From Bryobacteraceae bacterium (GTDB lineage: Bacteria; Acidobacteriota; Terriglobia; Bryobacterales; Bryobacteraceae), in contig JAPWUP010000001.1 in assembly GCA_028275505.1 (NCBI GenBank), forward strand, positions 1 to 64,000: a stretch of 64,000 bases of DNA, given 5' to 3'. Below, piece after piece: positions 39,932 to 48,371 of the stretch. The first letter of the stretch is position 1; every line of letters begins with the position of its first letter. Below the pieces are notes generated by a model that saw only the letters and a list, made by a program, of their open reading frames with translations, was not told the DNA's origin and did no database searches. The position numbers and the translations under genes were made by a program.

Positions 39932-42263
39932 GGTAATACCCGCCCGGATAATAATAGCGCCGGTAGTAGGAGTAGTAGCCGGGGCCGGAGGTTTGCGGGT
40001 TCCAGTCGTTCAGGATGACGCCCAGCACCGGGATACCGTCTTCGGCCAGGCGCTGGCGCACGGCCTGGGCGGCGTCGCGCGTGGTTTTGCCGGCGCGCAG
40101 GACGAGGACGACGGCGTCCGCCACGCGTCCGAGCACGCGGGCGTCCGGGATCTGGAGCACGGGCGGGCTGTCAATCAGAACCATATCGAAGTTCTCTCGC
40201 AGCCGCTGGATAAGAGCCGGCAGTTGCGGCGAGTACAGCAGGTTGGTGGCCGCGGCGGTGCTGGGTCCCGCGGTCAGCAGGAACAGGCCGCTGACGCCGG
40301 TCTCGCGCACCAGACCGGGCAAGGCGGCCGCCGGATCCGCGTTGCGGTCGCGCAGGAAGTCGCTCAGGCCGAAGCTGTTGGGCACCGCGAAGATTTCGTG
40401 CAGGTGGGGCTTGCGCATGTCGCCATCCACCAGCACCACTTTCTGGCCGGCCTCGGCCAGCGCCGCCGCAAGGTTGCTGGCCACCGTCGTCTTCCCTTCG
40501 CCGGCAGCGGGGCTGGTCAGGACGAGAACTTTGGGCCGGCCGCCGTTGTGCGTGGAGAACAGGATGGAAGTGAGGGTGGCGCGGAAGGATTCGGCCAGCG
40601 CGGAGCTGCGATGCTTCAGGGTGATCAGCTCGAGGCGGTCGCCGTCGGAATTTTCCGCAGCCCCACTTTCCGGTTCGGGCAAGGCGCGGCGCCGGGACTT
40701 GCGCAGGTAATAGAGGCGCTTGCGCCCCGCATCCGCCGAGGGGATCACGCCCAGCTCGGACAGGCCCAGATAGAAGCCGGCATCATCGGGGTTGCGAATG
40801 GCGCGATCGTAGCGGTGTCGCAGGATCACGAAGCCGACCCCGCCGATCAATCCGACGACCAGGCCGAGGCCGCCGCTGCGAGGCAGGTCCGGCTTGTAGG
40901 GCGCCGCGGGCGGCTTGGCCGGATCCACCACGCGCACGTTGCTGGCGCGAATCGCCGAGGCCACGCTGGCCTCCTTGACGCGCTGGAGCATGGCTTCGTA
41001 AAGCTGGCGGTTGGTCTCGACTTCGCGCTTGAGAATGTTGTACTGGATGGCCTTTTCGGCCTCTTCGCGCACCCGGGCCGCCTGCCGCTCGTAATCGGCC
41101 AAGAGCAGCTTCTCGCGACGCACTGCTTCTTCATAATCGTTTCGGATGCGGTTCAAAACCGCGTCGCGTTCCTTGTTGAAGGCGGCCTCGACGGCGGCGA
41201 TCTGGGCTTGCACGCGCTTCACGCGGGAGTGGGCGGGCGTGAAAGTGGTGGAGAGTTCGGCCAGCTCGCGTTGCAGGTCGGCGATGCGGGACTGATAGGC
41301 GCGCAAGGAAGCGTCGTTCAGCACGTCGGGCAGCGCCTCGGGCGGGCTGGTGCGAGCCGTCTCGTAGCGCGACTGTTTGGCGATGCGATCGGCCTGGGCG
41401 CGGCTGAGTTCCTCCTGGATCTGGCGCAGCTTTTCCTCGGAGACGTTGCGGTCGGCCGTCATCATGAGGCCGGCGTTGCGCGCGTAGGTTTGCAGGGCGT
41501 CCTCAGAGCGCTCGAGCTTGATGCGCATGTCTTCGAGCTGGCGCGCGAGCCACTCGCTGGTGCGCTGCGCCATGTTCCAGCGGGACTCCAGATTCTCCCG
41601 GATGTACTCGTCGGCCAGGGTATTGGCGAAGGCGGCGGCGACTTTGGGATCGGTGGAATCGCACAAGATTTCGACGATGCGAGTTTCCTCGTCCGAGCGC
41701 ACCTTGACGGCGCCGGCCGCCATCGCCACCGCTTGCTCGTACGCCGTGGCCGGGGGCGGCTCGGGGAGGTTCAGGGCGCGCCGCCAGGCGGAGATGCGGC
41801 TGGTCTCAAGGCCCAGGTCGGCGGGCTTGGCGGCCTTGAGCTTTTGCACGACGCGCTCGATCAGGGTTGCACTTTGGATGAGCTTGACCTGCGTGGGGAT
41901 GTCGCTCAACCCGTACGCGCGCCCGCCCGACTGATCCACCGGGCTGACCTGCCGCATGTTGAGGAACTCTTCGTTGAGGGCCTGGATTTCGAGCGTGGTG
42001 CGCGCCTGGTAGACCGGGGTTTGGGGGATCGTCACGAGCACGCCCGCCAGCGCGCCCAGGAAGGCAAACAGGACCAGGGTGCCCTTTCGCCGTCGCAGCA
42101 GGTACCAGTATTCGAGCAGGCCGCTGCGCCCGGTCTCTTCGTGATAGGCGCCGTAGCCGTAGCCATAGGGCGGCACGTCAATGTACTGCGCGGGCGCCGG
42201 CTCCCGAGGAGACCGGGGTGCGACAGGACCCGGACCGGGTAGCTGGGCAGGTTGTTCAGGCAT
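39909..42263 (-). CDS. wzc: Polysaccharide biosynthesis tyrosine autokinase (Wzz domain + BY-kinase, Wzc-like)
   Basis: N-terminal Wzz-like TM/coiled coil, Walker A SPAAGEGKTTVASNLAAALAEAGQKVVLVDGDMRKPHLHEIF, DMVLIDSPPVLQIPDA, C-terminal Tyr cluster YYSYYRRYYYPGGYYH. Confidence 0.95.
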   Translation of the reverse strand: MPEQPAQLPGPGPVAPRSPREPAPAQYIDVPPYGYGYGAYHEETGRSGLLEYWYLLRRRKGTLVLFAFLGALAGVLVTIPQTPVYQARTTLEIQALNEEFLNMRQVSPVDQSGGRAYGLSDIPTQVKLIQSATLIERVVQKLKAAKPADLGLETSRISAWRRALNLPEPPPATAYEQAVAMAAGAVKVRSDEETRIVEILCDSTDPKVAAAFANTLADEYIRENLESRWNMAQRTSEWLARQLEDMRIKLERSEDALQTYARNAGLMMTADRNVSEEKLRQIQEELSRAQADRIAKQSRYETARTSPPEALPDVLNDASLRAYQSRIADLQRELAELSTTFTPAHSRVKRVQAQIAAVEAAFNKERDAVLNRIRNDYEEAVRREKLLLADYERQAARVREEAEKAIQYNILKREVETNRQLYEAMLQRVKEASVASAIRASNVRVVDPAKPPAAPYKPDLPRSGGLGLVVGLIGGVGFVILRHRYDRAIRNPDDAGFYLGLSELGVIPSADAGRKRLYYLRKSRRRALPEPESGAAENSDGDRLELITLKHRSSALAESFRATLTSILFSTHNGGRPKVLVLTSPAAGEGKTTVASNLAAALAEAGQKVVLVDGDMRKPHLHEIFAVPNSFGLSDFLRDRNADPAAALPGLVRETGVSGLFLLTAGPSTAAATNLLYSPQLPALIQRLRENFDMVLIDSPPVLQIPDARVLGRVADAVVLVLRAGKTTRDAAQAVRQRLAEDGIPVLGVILNDWNPQTSGPGYYSYYRRYYYPGGYYHAESSGE

Positions 42264-42287
42264 GGCAGGACCGTCCCTGCATTGCGT

Positions 42288-43241
42288 TCATCGCGCTCCG
42301 CGATAAATGGCGAAGCCAGTGCCGATCGCGAACATGGCCTCTACGCTGCGGTAGGCAAGGTTCTTGCTCGTGCTGCCAGGCACAAAGAGAATGTCGTCAG
42401 GGCCCAGAGGCACGTCGCTGGCCTTCCCTTGCAGAATGCGCTTCAGATCAATGGGGATTTCGGTGCGAGTGGTCGAGCCCTGCGAGGCCCGAAGAATCTT
42501 GGCGTTCTGCGGCGCCGCACCGCGATCGAGACCTTCGGCCAGCGAAAGCGCCTGGAGCACCGTAAGAATTTCCTTGTCGCCGAGCACGAACCCGCCGGGC
42601 TTGCGGACGGAACCGATCACGTAGACCATTTGCGCGCGCGGCACCGTGATGACGTCAAACGGGCAGACGAGAATGTTCTGCTCGGGGTTTTGCGCCTCCA
42701 TCACCGACTTGACCGAGACTTCGGCGATCCAGAACTGGCCGGTGGGATCCTCGGTGGTTCCCGGCAAAGGAATGCGGCCCCATTGCTTGCGGCGCGTAAT
42801 GCGAATCGTGTCGCCGGCGTCGGGTCGCAAACCGCCGGCCAGCGAGAGGACTTCGAAGAGGGTCTTGCGGCCCTCCAGTTGCAACACGCCGGGGCTGGCC
42901 ACGGCGCCGAGGACGGACACCGGCTGGCTGCGATACTGGTTCACCGAGACTGCGACCTGCGGTTCGACCAGGTAGGTTTTCAGCCGCCGCGTCAACTCGG
43001 CTTCCAACTGCTCGATGGTGAGGCCGCCCGCTTGCACGCGTCCCACCAAAGGCAGATTGATCAAACCCTGCATGTCAATGCGCACGGGGCGATCGGCGAT
43101 TTCGGGGGCGTCCGGCGCGCGGATGACGATCTCGTCGCCGGGACCTAGCACGTAAGTGTTAGGCGGGCCGGGCGACGGTTCCTGCAAGGCAGCCAGAGCC
43201 GAGCAGGAGAGCAAAGCGGCCCAGCTTATCAGACGCCTCAT
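42288..43241 (-). CDS. wza: Polysaccharide biosynthesis/export protein (Wza-like, SLBB)
   Basis: YVLGPGDEIVIRAPDAPEIADRPVRIDMQGLINLPLVGRVQAGGLTIEQLEAELTRRLKTYLVEPQVAVSVNQYRSQPVSVLGAVASPG. Confidence 0.93.
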   Translation of the reverse strand: MRRLISWAALLSCSALAALQEPSPGPPNTYVLGPGDEIVIRAPDAPEIADRPVRIDMQGLINLPLVGRVQAGGLTIEQLEAELTRRLKTYLVEPQVAVSVNQYRSQPVSVLGAVASPGVLQLEGRKTLFEVLSLAGGLRPDAGDTIRITRRKQWGRIPLPGTTEDPTGQFWIAEVSVKSVMEAQNPEQNILVCPFDVITVPRAQMVYVIGSVRKPGGFVLGDKEILTVLQALSLAEGLDRGAAPQNAKILRASQGSTTRTEIPIDLKRILQGKASDVPLGPDDILFVPGSTSKNLAYRSVEAMFAIGTGFAIYRGAR

Positions 43242-43261
43242 ATCAAGTCTCCTGGGCTTTC

Positions 43262-43558
43262 CTATGCAGACTGCCGTGGCGGCTGGCTTTCACCGGCCGC
43301 CGTCTTGGATTCCACCAGTTGGGCGAGTCGTTCGACGGCGCGGTCCAGAACGCTGAGGCGACCCGCAAGCCACTCGATTTTGCTTTCCAGGTCACTGGGC
43401 CGCATGGCATTGCTGGACAGATAGTCCTCGATCGCGCGCCGAGCCAACTCGGATATGCTTTGTATGCCGTTATTGGCCGAGAACACCCTGAGCGCCTCGT
43501 ACTCTTCGGGAGAGAGGCGGAAGCTCACGATACGACACCGGCGATTGGAAGCGATCAT
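43262..43558 (-). CDS. Small ribbon-helix-helix-like protein at the head of the EPS operon
   Basis: CRIVSFRLSPEEYEALRVFSANNGIQSISELARRAIEDYLSS; GGAGG RBS upstream of ATG. Confidence 0.65.
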   Translation of the reverse strand: MIASNRRCRIVSFRLSPEEYEALRVFSANNGIQSISELARRAIEDYLSSNAMRPSDLESKIEWLAGRLSVLDRAVERLAQLVESKTAAGESQPPRQSA

Positions 43559-43706
43559 GCTGCCTCCGTCGGCCAGACGCTTGCGGAGCCTTGGTTAGGA
43601 GATGTTTGGCAGGAGGCTCTGTCCGTTCTTGGGAAAAACTTACCCCGGGAACTGGCCTTCCGCGCAGCGATCTGACTGCCAGCCCGCAGCAACCCCTGCC
43701 GTGGAT

Positions 43707-43843
43707 CGTAGGACGCTAGTAAGTCAGTGTCCTACGCAACTGAGGAAACGCACAGCTCACGCTCTGTGAGCCCCAGCGGGCTTCACCGCGTACACACCCG
43801 CACCCGCGTGGTACCACTGGTACCCCTCTCGGGAGGGTTAACC
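43707..43843. promoter_or_regulatory. Cluster of inverted repeats in the EPS upstream region
   Basis: CGTAGGAC-N14-GTCCTACG (43707-43736); GCTCAC-N5-GTGAGC (43755-43771); GGTACCA-C-TGGTACC (43810-43824); CCCTC-N4-GAGGG (43824-43837); GGTTAACC (43836-43843). Confidence 0.45.
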
Positions 43844-44155
43844 AAGGCGCCAAGCGAGGCTGAGACTTTGTATTTACCATGGAGTGCACCTGTCTGACAA
43901 GACCTTAGGCGATAAAAAGTTTTTATACGAGGTGGGCATCAGTCGAATCACCTATCTCCCGAAGCAGCGCGTTACGCGAACCACACAAACAAAGCGCGTC
44001 GAAGTTGTGGGCAAGCGAAAGATCCTGCCGCTGTCAAGCCCGGGCGCCGCGGCGGCTTGAAGCGCATGGCTATGCTAACCCCGCAGCAGCGAGCCGACCT
44101 GGCCCGCCGGGCCGCGCTGGCGCGCTGGCGACGGGCCAAACCGGAGAAGTAAGCC

Positions 44156-44726
44156 GTGAGCGTCTTTCGTCCGCCCTACAAGGACCCCAAGACAGGCGAG
44201 CGCCGGCAGTCTCGCATCTGGTGGTATGAGTTCTGGGTCGGTGGCCGGCGCATCCGCGAATCGGCGCGCACAACGCGCAAGACCGTGGCGATCGAAGCCG
44301 AGAACCGCCGGCGGGCGGCGGTGGAGCTTCACGCATCGAGGCATGCGCGCTGGTTCGGTCCGATCAAGCCGGACTGGTATGTCTTCCCGGCATCGAACCG
44401 GCGCAGGCCGGTTGATCCTGCCCGCCCTGTGGGGAGCCTGAAGCGGGCTTGGGAAGCCGTACGCCGCGCGGCAGGGGTCAACTGCCGGTTGCACGATCTG
44501 CGCCACACGTTCTGTACGAAACTGGCCGAGGCGGGCATCCCCGCTCAGGTCATGTTTGATATCATGTGAGGTGAGCCAGGCGATGCTGAAGCGGTACTCG
44601 CACATTCGGCTTGAGGCGCGGCGGCGTGCGATTGAGGCGCTGGAACGCGCGGGAGCGGAAGTTTCAGTTGGGGTCCCCAAAGAAATCCCAAAGTGTGCGA
44701 GACCGCCGCGAAGGCGAAGCCTGTAA
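44156..44726 (+). pseudogene. Decayed tyrosine-type integrase (internally deleted and frameshifted)
   Basis: N-terminal GERRQSRIWWYEFWVGGRRIRESARTTRKTVAIEAENRRRAAVE, then directly HDLRHTFCTKLAEAGIPAQVMFDIM, stop, and +1 frame EVSQAMLKRYSHIRLEARRRAIEALERAG (catalytic Tyr box). Confidence 0.85.
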
Positions 44727-44746
44727 CTAACTGAAAACAAAGGATT

Positions 44747-44823
44747 GGGCGCGTAGCTCAGTTGGTCAGAGCGCCTGCTTCACACGCAGGAGGTCTCAGG
44801 TTCGAGTCCTGACGCGCCCACCA
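44747..44823 (+). tRNA. tRNA-Val (anticodon CAC), CCA encoded
   Basis: Full cloverleaf: GGGCGCG-TA-GCTC..GAGC-G-CCTGC-TTCACAC-GCAGG-AGGTC-TCAGG-TTCGAGT-CCTGA-CGCGCCC-A-CCA. Confidence 0.96.
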
Positions 44824-45077
44824 CTCCCTGGCACGAACCCTCGCTGAATCGGAAAGCCGTGGACCCGTTTAGCCGAGAGCAGGCTATCGCTGCGCAAGTC
44901 CGCCATCGCCGAAACGCGCCGCAAGCGTCACTGGGAGCGTAGCGGTTCGTCGCGCCGGCGCATAGACTACGGGTCTGGGGGCTGCCGACGGCCCGCGGTC
45001 ATCGTCCTGCCCGATTCGAAACGCCTCCTTAAAGTGGCCCCCTTGCATTCCCCGGCCCGCGTGTACACTATGATCCA

Positions 45078-46535
45078 ATGACGCGCAGGCAAATGTTTCC
45101 GGCCCTCGCCGCGGGGCTCCGCCTTGCCCGGGCCGCCACACGGGCGCCCAATTTCCTCTTCATCCTCACCGACGACCACCGCTACGACTTTGCCGGAGCT
45201 CTCGGTCACCCATGGCTGAAAACGCCGGGCATGGATCGCCTAGTGCGGGAAGGCGTCCTGTTCCGCAACGCCTTCGTAACCACATCACTCTGCTCGCCCA
45301 GCCGCGCTAGCATTTTGACCGGCCTCTACATGCACGCTCATCGCGTCGTGGATAACTTCACCCCGTTCGATCCGAGGCTGCCCACCTTCCCCGCCCTGCT
45401 GCGCGAAGCCGGTTACCGTACCGCTTTCATCGGCAAGTGGCACATGGGAGGAGAGAGCGATGAGCCTCGCCCGGGCTTTGACCATTGGGTATCCTTCCGC
45501 GGCCAAGGCGAGTATTTCGACCCCGAATTGAACCGCAACGGCACACGCACGCGCGTTCGGGGCTATATCACGGACGTGCTTACCGCCGAGGCAGAGCAGT
45601 TCCTCTCCCAAACGGCTGGCCGTCCTTTCCTGCTCTATCTCTCCCACAAGGCCGTGCACTATGACTTCCAGCCGGCGCCGCGTCACCGGCATCTGTATGC
45701 CTGCGATCCGATCCCTCTGCCTTCCACCATGCCGTTTCGCGAAGAGCACTACCGTCAGAAGCCGGAGTGGATCCTGCGGCGACGCTATTCGCGCCAAGGG
45801 GTGGACGGGTTGTTCGGTCACCAAATGACCTTCGAGGCGGCCTATCGCAACTACTGTCGGAGCCTGATGGCGGTGGACGAAAGCGTAAGTGCGCTCCTGG
45901 CGGCGCTCGAGAAACACAAGCTTGCAGACAACACGATCGTGATTTATATGGGCGACAACGGCTATATGTGGGGCGAGCACGGTCTGCTGGACAAACGGTC
46001 CATGCACGAACCCTCGATCCGCGTTCCGCTGATCGTCTGGGCGCCGGCTCTGTTCCGCCCCGCGGTGCGCGAGGAAATGGTGCTCAATCTCGATCTGGCG
46101 CCCACCTTTCTTGAGGCCGCCGGAATCACACCCCGCTCTCCGATGCATGGGCGCTCGCTGCTTCCTCTGCTGCGTGGCGAGCATCCGCCGTGGCGCACCG
46201 ACTTTCTCTACGAGTACGAGTGGGAGTTCGATTTTCCCTACACGCCGACACTCGTCGGTCTGCGCACCGCTCGCTACAGTTACTGCCAGAGTCTGGGTGT
46301 GTGGGACAAAGACGAGCTTTACGATCTCACCGCGGATCCCGAACAGCGCCATAACTTGCTGGGCGACGTCAAAGTAGGCCTGCGACGGGGAAGGCTGGTG
46401 GAGCAAATCCCGGATCCTGCCCTCAGAGAGCTGGTGCGCGACCTCCAGCGCCGTATCTATGAGATCCTGCGCACGACGGGCGGCGACCCGCGTCGCTCCG
46501 GCCTGACGCCCGAAGGTCACGCGTATGCTCTCTGA
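45078..46535 (+). CDS. Sulfatase (Cys-type), Tat-like signal
   Basis: MTRRQMF signal; NFLFILTDDHRYDFAG; CSPSRASILTG (CxPSR); GDNGYMWGEHGLLDKRSMHEPSIRVPLIV. Confidence 0.93.
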   Translation: MTRRQMFPALAAGLRLARAATRAPNFLFILTDDHRYDFAGALGHPWLKTPGMDRLVREGVLFRNAFVTTSLCSPSRASILTGLYMHAHRVVDNFTPFDPRLPTFPALLREAGYRTAFIGKWHMGGESDEPRPGFDHWVSFRGQGEYFDPELNRNGTRTRVRGYITDVLTAEAEQFLSQTAGRPFLLYLSHKAVHYDFQPAPRHRHLYACDPIPLPSTMPFREEHYRQKPEWILRRRYSRQGVDGLFGHQMTFEAAYRNYCRSLMAVDESVSALLAALEKHKLADNTIVIYMGDNGYMWGEHGLLDKRSMHEPSIRVPLIVWAPALFRPAVREEMVLNLDLAPTFLEAAGITPRSPMHGRSLLPLLRGEHPPWRTDFLYEYEWEFDFPYTPTLVGLRTARYSYCQSLGVWDKDELYDLTADPEQRHNLLGDVKVGLRRGRLVEQIPDPALRELVRDLQRRIYEILRTTGGDPRRSGLTPEGHAYAL

Positions 46536-46613
46536 CGGCCGCGCGCTCCGGAGGATTTGCCTGAGCCGCGGCGCCTGGCGATCGCAATCAAACCTGGAGG
46601 AGCGTGAAACCCT

Positions 46614-48206
46614 ATGTCAGAAAGAGTCGAATCCTGGACCCGCAGGGAATGGCTGCAAGGCGTGACTTGCGGCCTGGCCTCGGCGGCCGGGCAGGCTAGC
46701 CAGGCCGTTACCGAGTCACCCTACCGAACTTACTGGGGGGATTTGCACAACCACAATCTGATCGGCTACGCGCAGGGCTCCCTGCGACGGACCTTCGAGA
46801 TCGCCCGCGAGCACCTGGATTTCTTTGCCTTCACGCCTCACGCCCACTGGCACGACATCGGCCATTACGAGAACGCCATTGAAAACAAGTGGATCAACGG
46901 CTTTGCCGTCACGCGAGCGCGCTGGCCCGAGGTCGTGCGAATGGCGCGCGAGTTCGATTCGCCGGGGCGCTTCGTCCCCATTCTGGGCTACGAGTGTCAC
47001 TCGGCCAGTTTGGGCGACTACCACATTCTCTTCCCCGACCTCGATGCCGAGCTCGAGCTGTTTGACGATTTGCGCCGCTGGCAGGAGTTCGCCCGCCGGC
47101 GAGGATGTTTGCTGATCCCTCACCACCCTGCTTGCCGGCAAGGCCACCGGGGCGCCAACATCGCTTTTCTGGATCCCTCAGTTTCGCCTGTGCTTGAGGT
47201 CTACTCGGAATGGGGCAACGCCGAGCACGACCGCGCGCCCTTCCCTTACGTCCGCCATACTGAACCCGGTCGCTGGACTCGCAACACCTGGCAATACTTT
47301 CTCTCCCAAGGCCACCGGCTCGGCGTCATTGCTTCCACCGACGATCACCTGGGCTACCCCGGGGCCTATCGCGAAGGACTGGCGGCAGTGAAGGCGCGGG
47401 AGCTGAGCCGGCCCGCCATTTTCGAGGCCCTGCGCGCGCGTCGCTGCTACGCCGTCACCGGGGACCGGATCGCGCTCGAGTTCACACTCAATGGCCACAG
47501 GATGGGCGAGGAGCTGCCTTATGCGCGGCACCGCGAAATCCAGGTGCAAGTGAGCGGCTGGGATCAGGTGGATCGCGTGGAAGTTCTCAAGAACAACCGC
47601 GTGCTCCATCGCGATTTCCCCTGCGATCGCATCCCGTCAGCTCGAAGCTGGGAGCGACCTGTGCTAGTGCGTTTCGAATTCGGTTGGGGACCCTGGCCGG
47701 CGCTTGGCATCACGCGCGTCTGCGACTGGGAAATGCGGATCAGCGTGGAGGGAGGTCAGATCGCAGCCTTCCAGACCTGCTTCCAGTCGGGGCCGCTGGA
47801 CGAGAGTCGGCGTGACCGCGTGCTGGAGGCCGGCCCCCAGCAGATTCGTGTCCGTTCATTCACTGCGCTGCGCGAGCGCATTGATGATATCTCGACCAAG
47901 GCCGTGGTGCTGAAGATCCAGGGCCGCCCCGACACCCGCCTTACCGTCGCCCTCGAGCAGCCCGTGCGCACGAGCCTGACGCAGACGCTGGCCCAGTTGA
48001 GCGAGAGTTCGGAGATGCTGTTCACCGGCGACTTTCCCAAGGAGTCGGCCATGCTGCATCGGCTGGTGTTCGCGGACCACTACGATACGCAGTTCACTCT
48101 GCGCGACGAGGATCCCGGCGGCGAGCCCACCTGGTACTACGTTCGCGTGGTGCAGGCCAACGGCCAGCTCGCCTGGTCCAGCCCCATCTGGGTCGCGTCG
48201 GCGTAA
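46614..48206 (+). CDS. CehA/McbA-like (PHP-type/DUF3604-like) metallohydrolase, Tat-like signal
   Basis: WTRREWLQGVTCGLASA signal; YWGDLHNHNLIGYAQGSLRRTFEIAREHLDFFAFTPHAHW; ASTDDHLGYPGAYREGLAAV. Confidence 0.75.
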   Translation: MSERVESWTRREWLQGVTCGLASAAGQASQAVTESPYRTYWGDLHNHNLIGYAQGSLRRTFEIAREHLDFFAFTPHAHWHDIGHYENAIENKWINGFAVTRARWPEVVRMAREFDSPGRFVPILGYECHSASLGDYHILFPDLDAELELFDDLRRWQEFARRRGCLLIPHHPACRQGHRGANIAFLDPSVSPVLEVYSEWGNAEHDRAPFPYVRHTEPGRWTRNTWQYFLSQGHRLGVIASTDDHLGYPGAYREGLAAVKARELSRPAIFEALRARRCYAVTGDRIALEFTLNGHRMGEELPYARHREIQVQVSGWDQVDRVEVLKNNRVLHRDFPCDRIPSARSWERPVLVRFEFGWGPWPALGITRVCDWEMRISVEGGQIAAFQTCFQSGPLDESRRDRVLEAGPQQIRVRSFTALRERIDDISTKAVVLKIQGRPDTRLTVALEQPVRTSLTQTLAQLSESSEMLFTGDFPKESAMLHRLVFADHYDTQFTLRDEDPGGEPTWYYVRVVQANGQLAWSSPIWVASA

Positions 48207-48371
48207 GTGAGCCTGCACGCTACCTCGCGGGCAGCGAAGCCACGTGCGCAGAAGAAGGCATCCACCCATGGCCCAACAATCTCCAGGGTTCGGGCGCGCA
48301 ACCGCGCCAGCCGCTGGCAGCCGGCCTACCCAGAAAAATGCATAGAGTAAAATACGCCGAGGGATGAGACT

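Noticed and set aside
39930-42242. 770-aa plus-strand ORF
   Set aside because: Shadow ORF antisense to the clear Wzc-like BY-kinase; low-complexity GC-rich composition without recognisable domains.
43681-43860. CRISPR array
   Set aside because: The inverted repeats differ from each other, with no regular direct-repeat/spacer pattern; no cas genes in the window.
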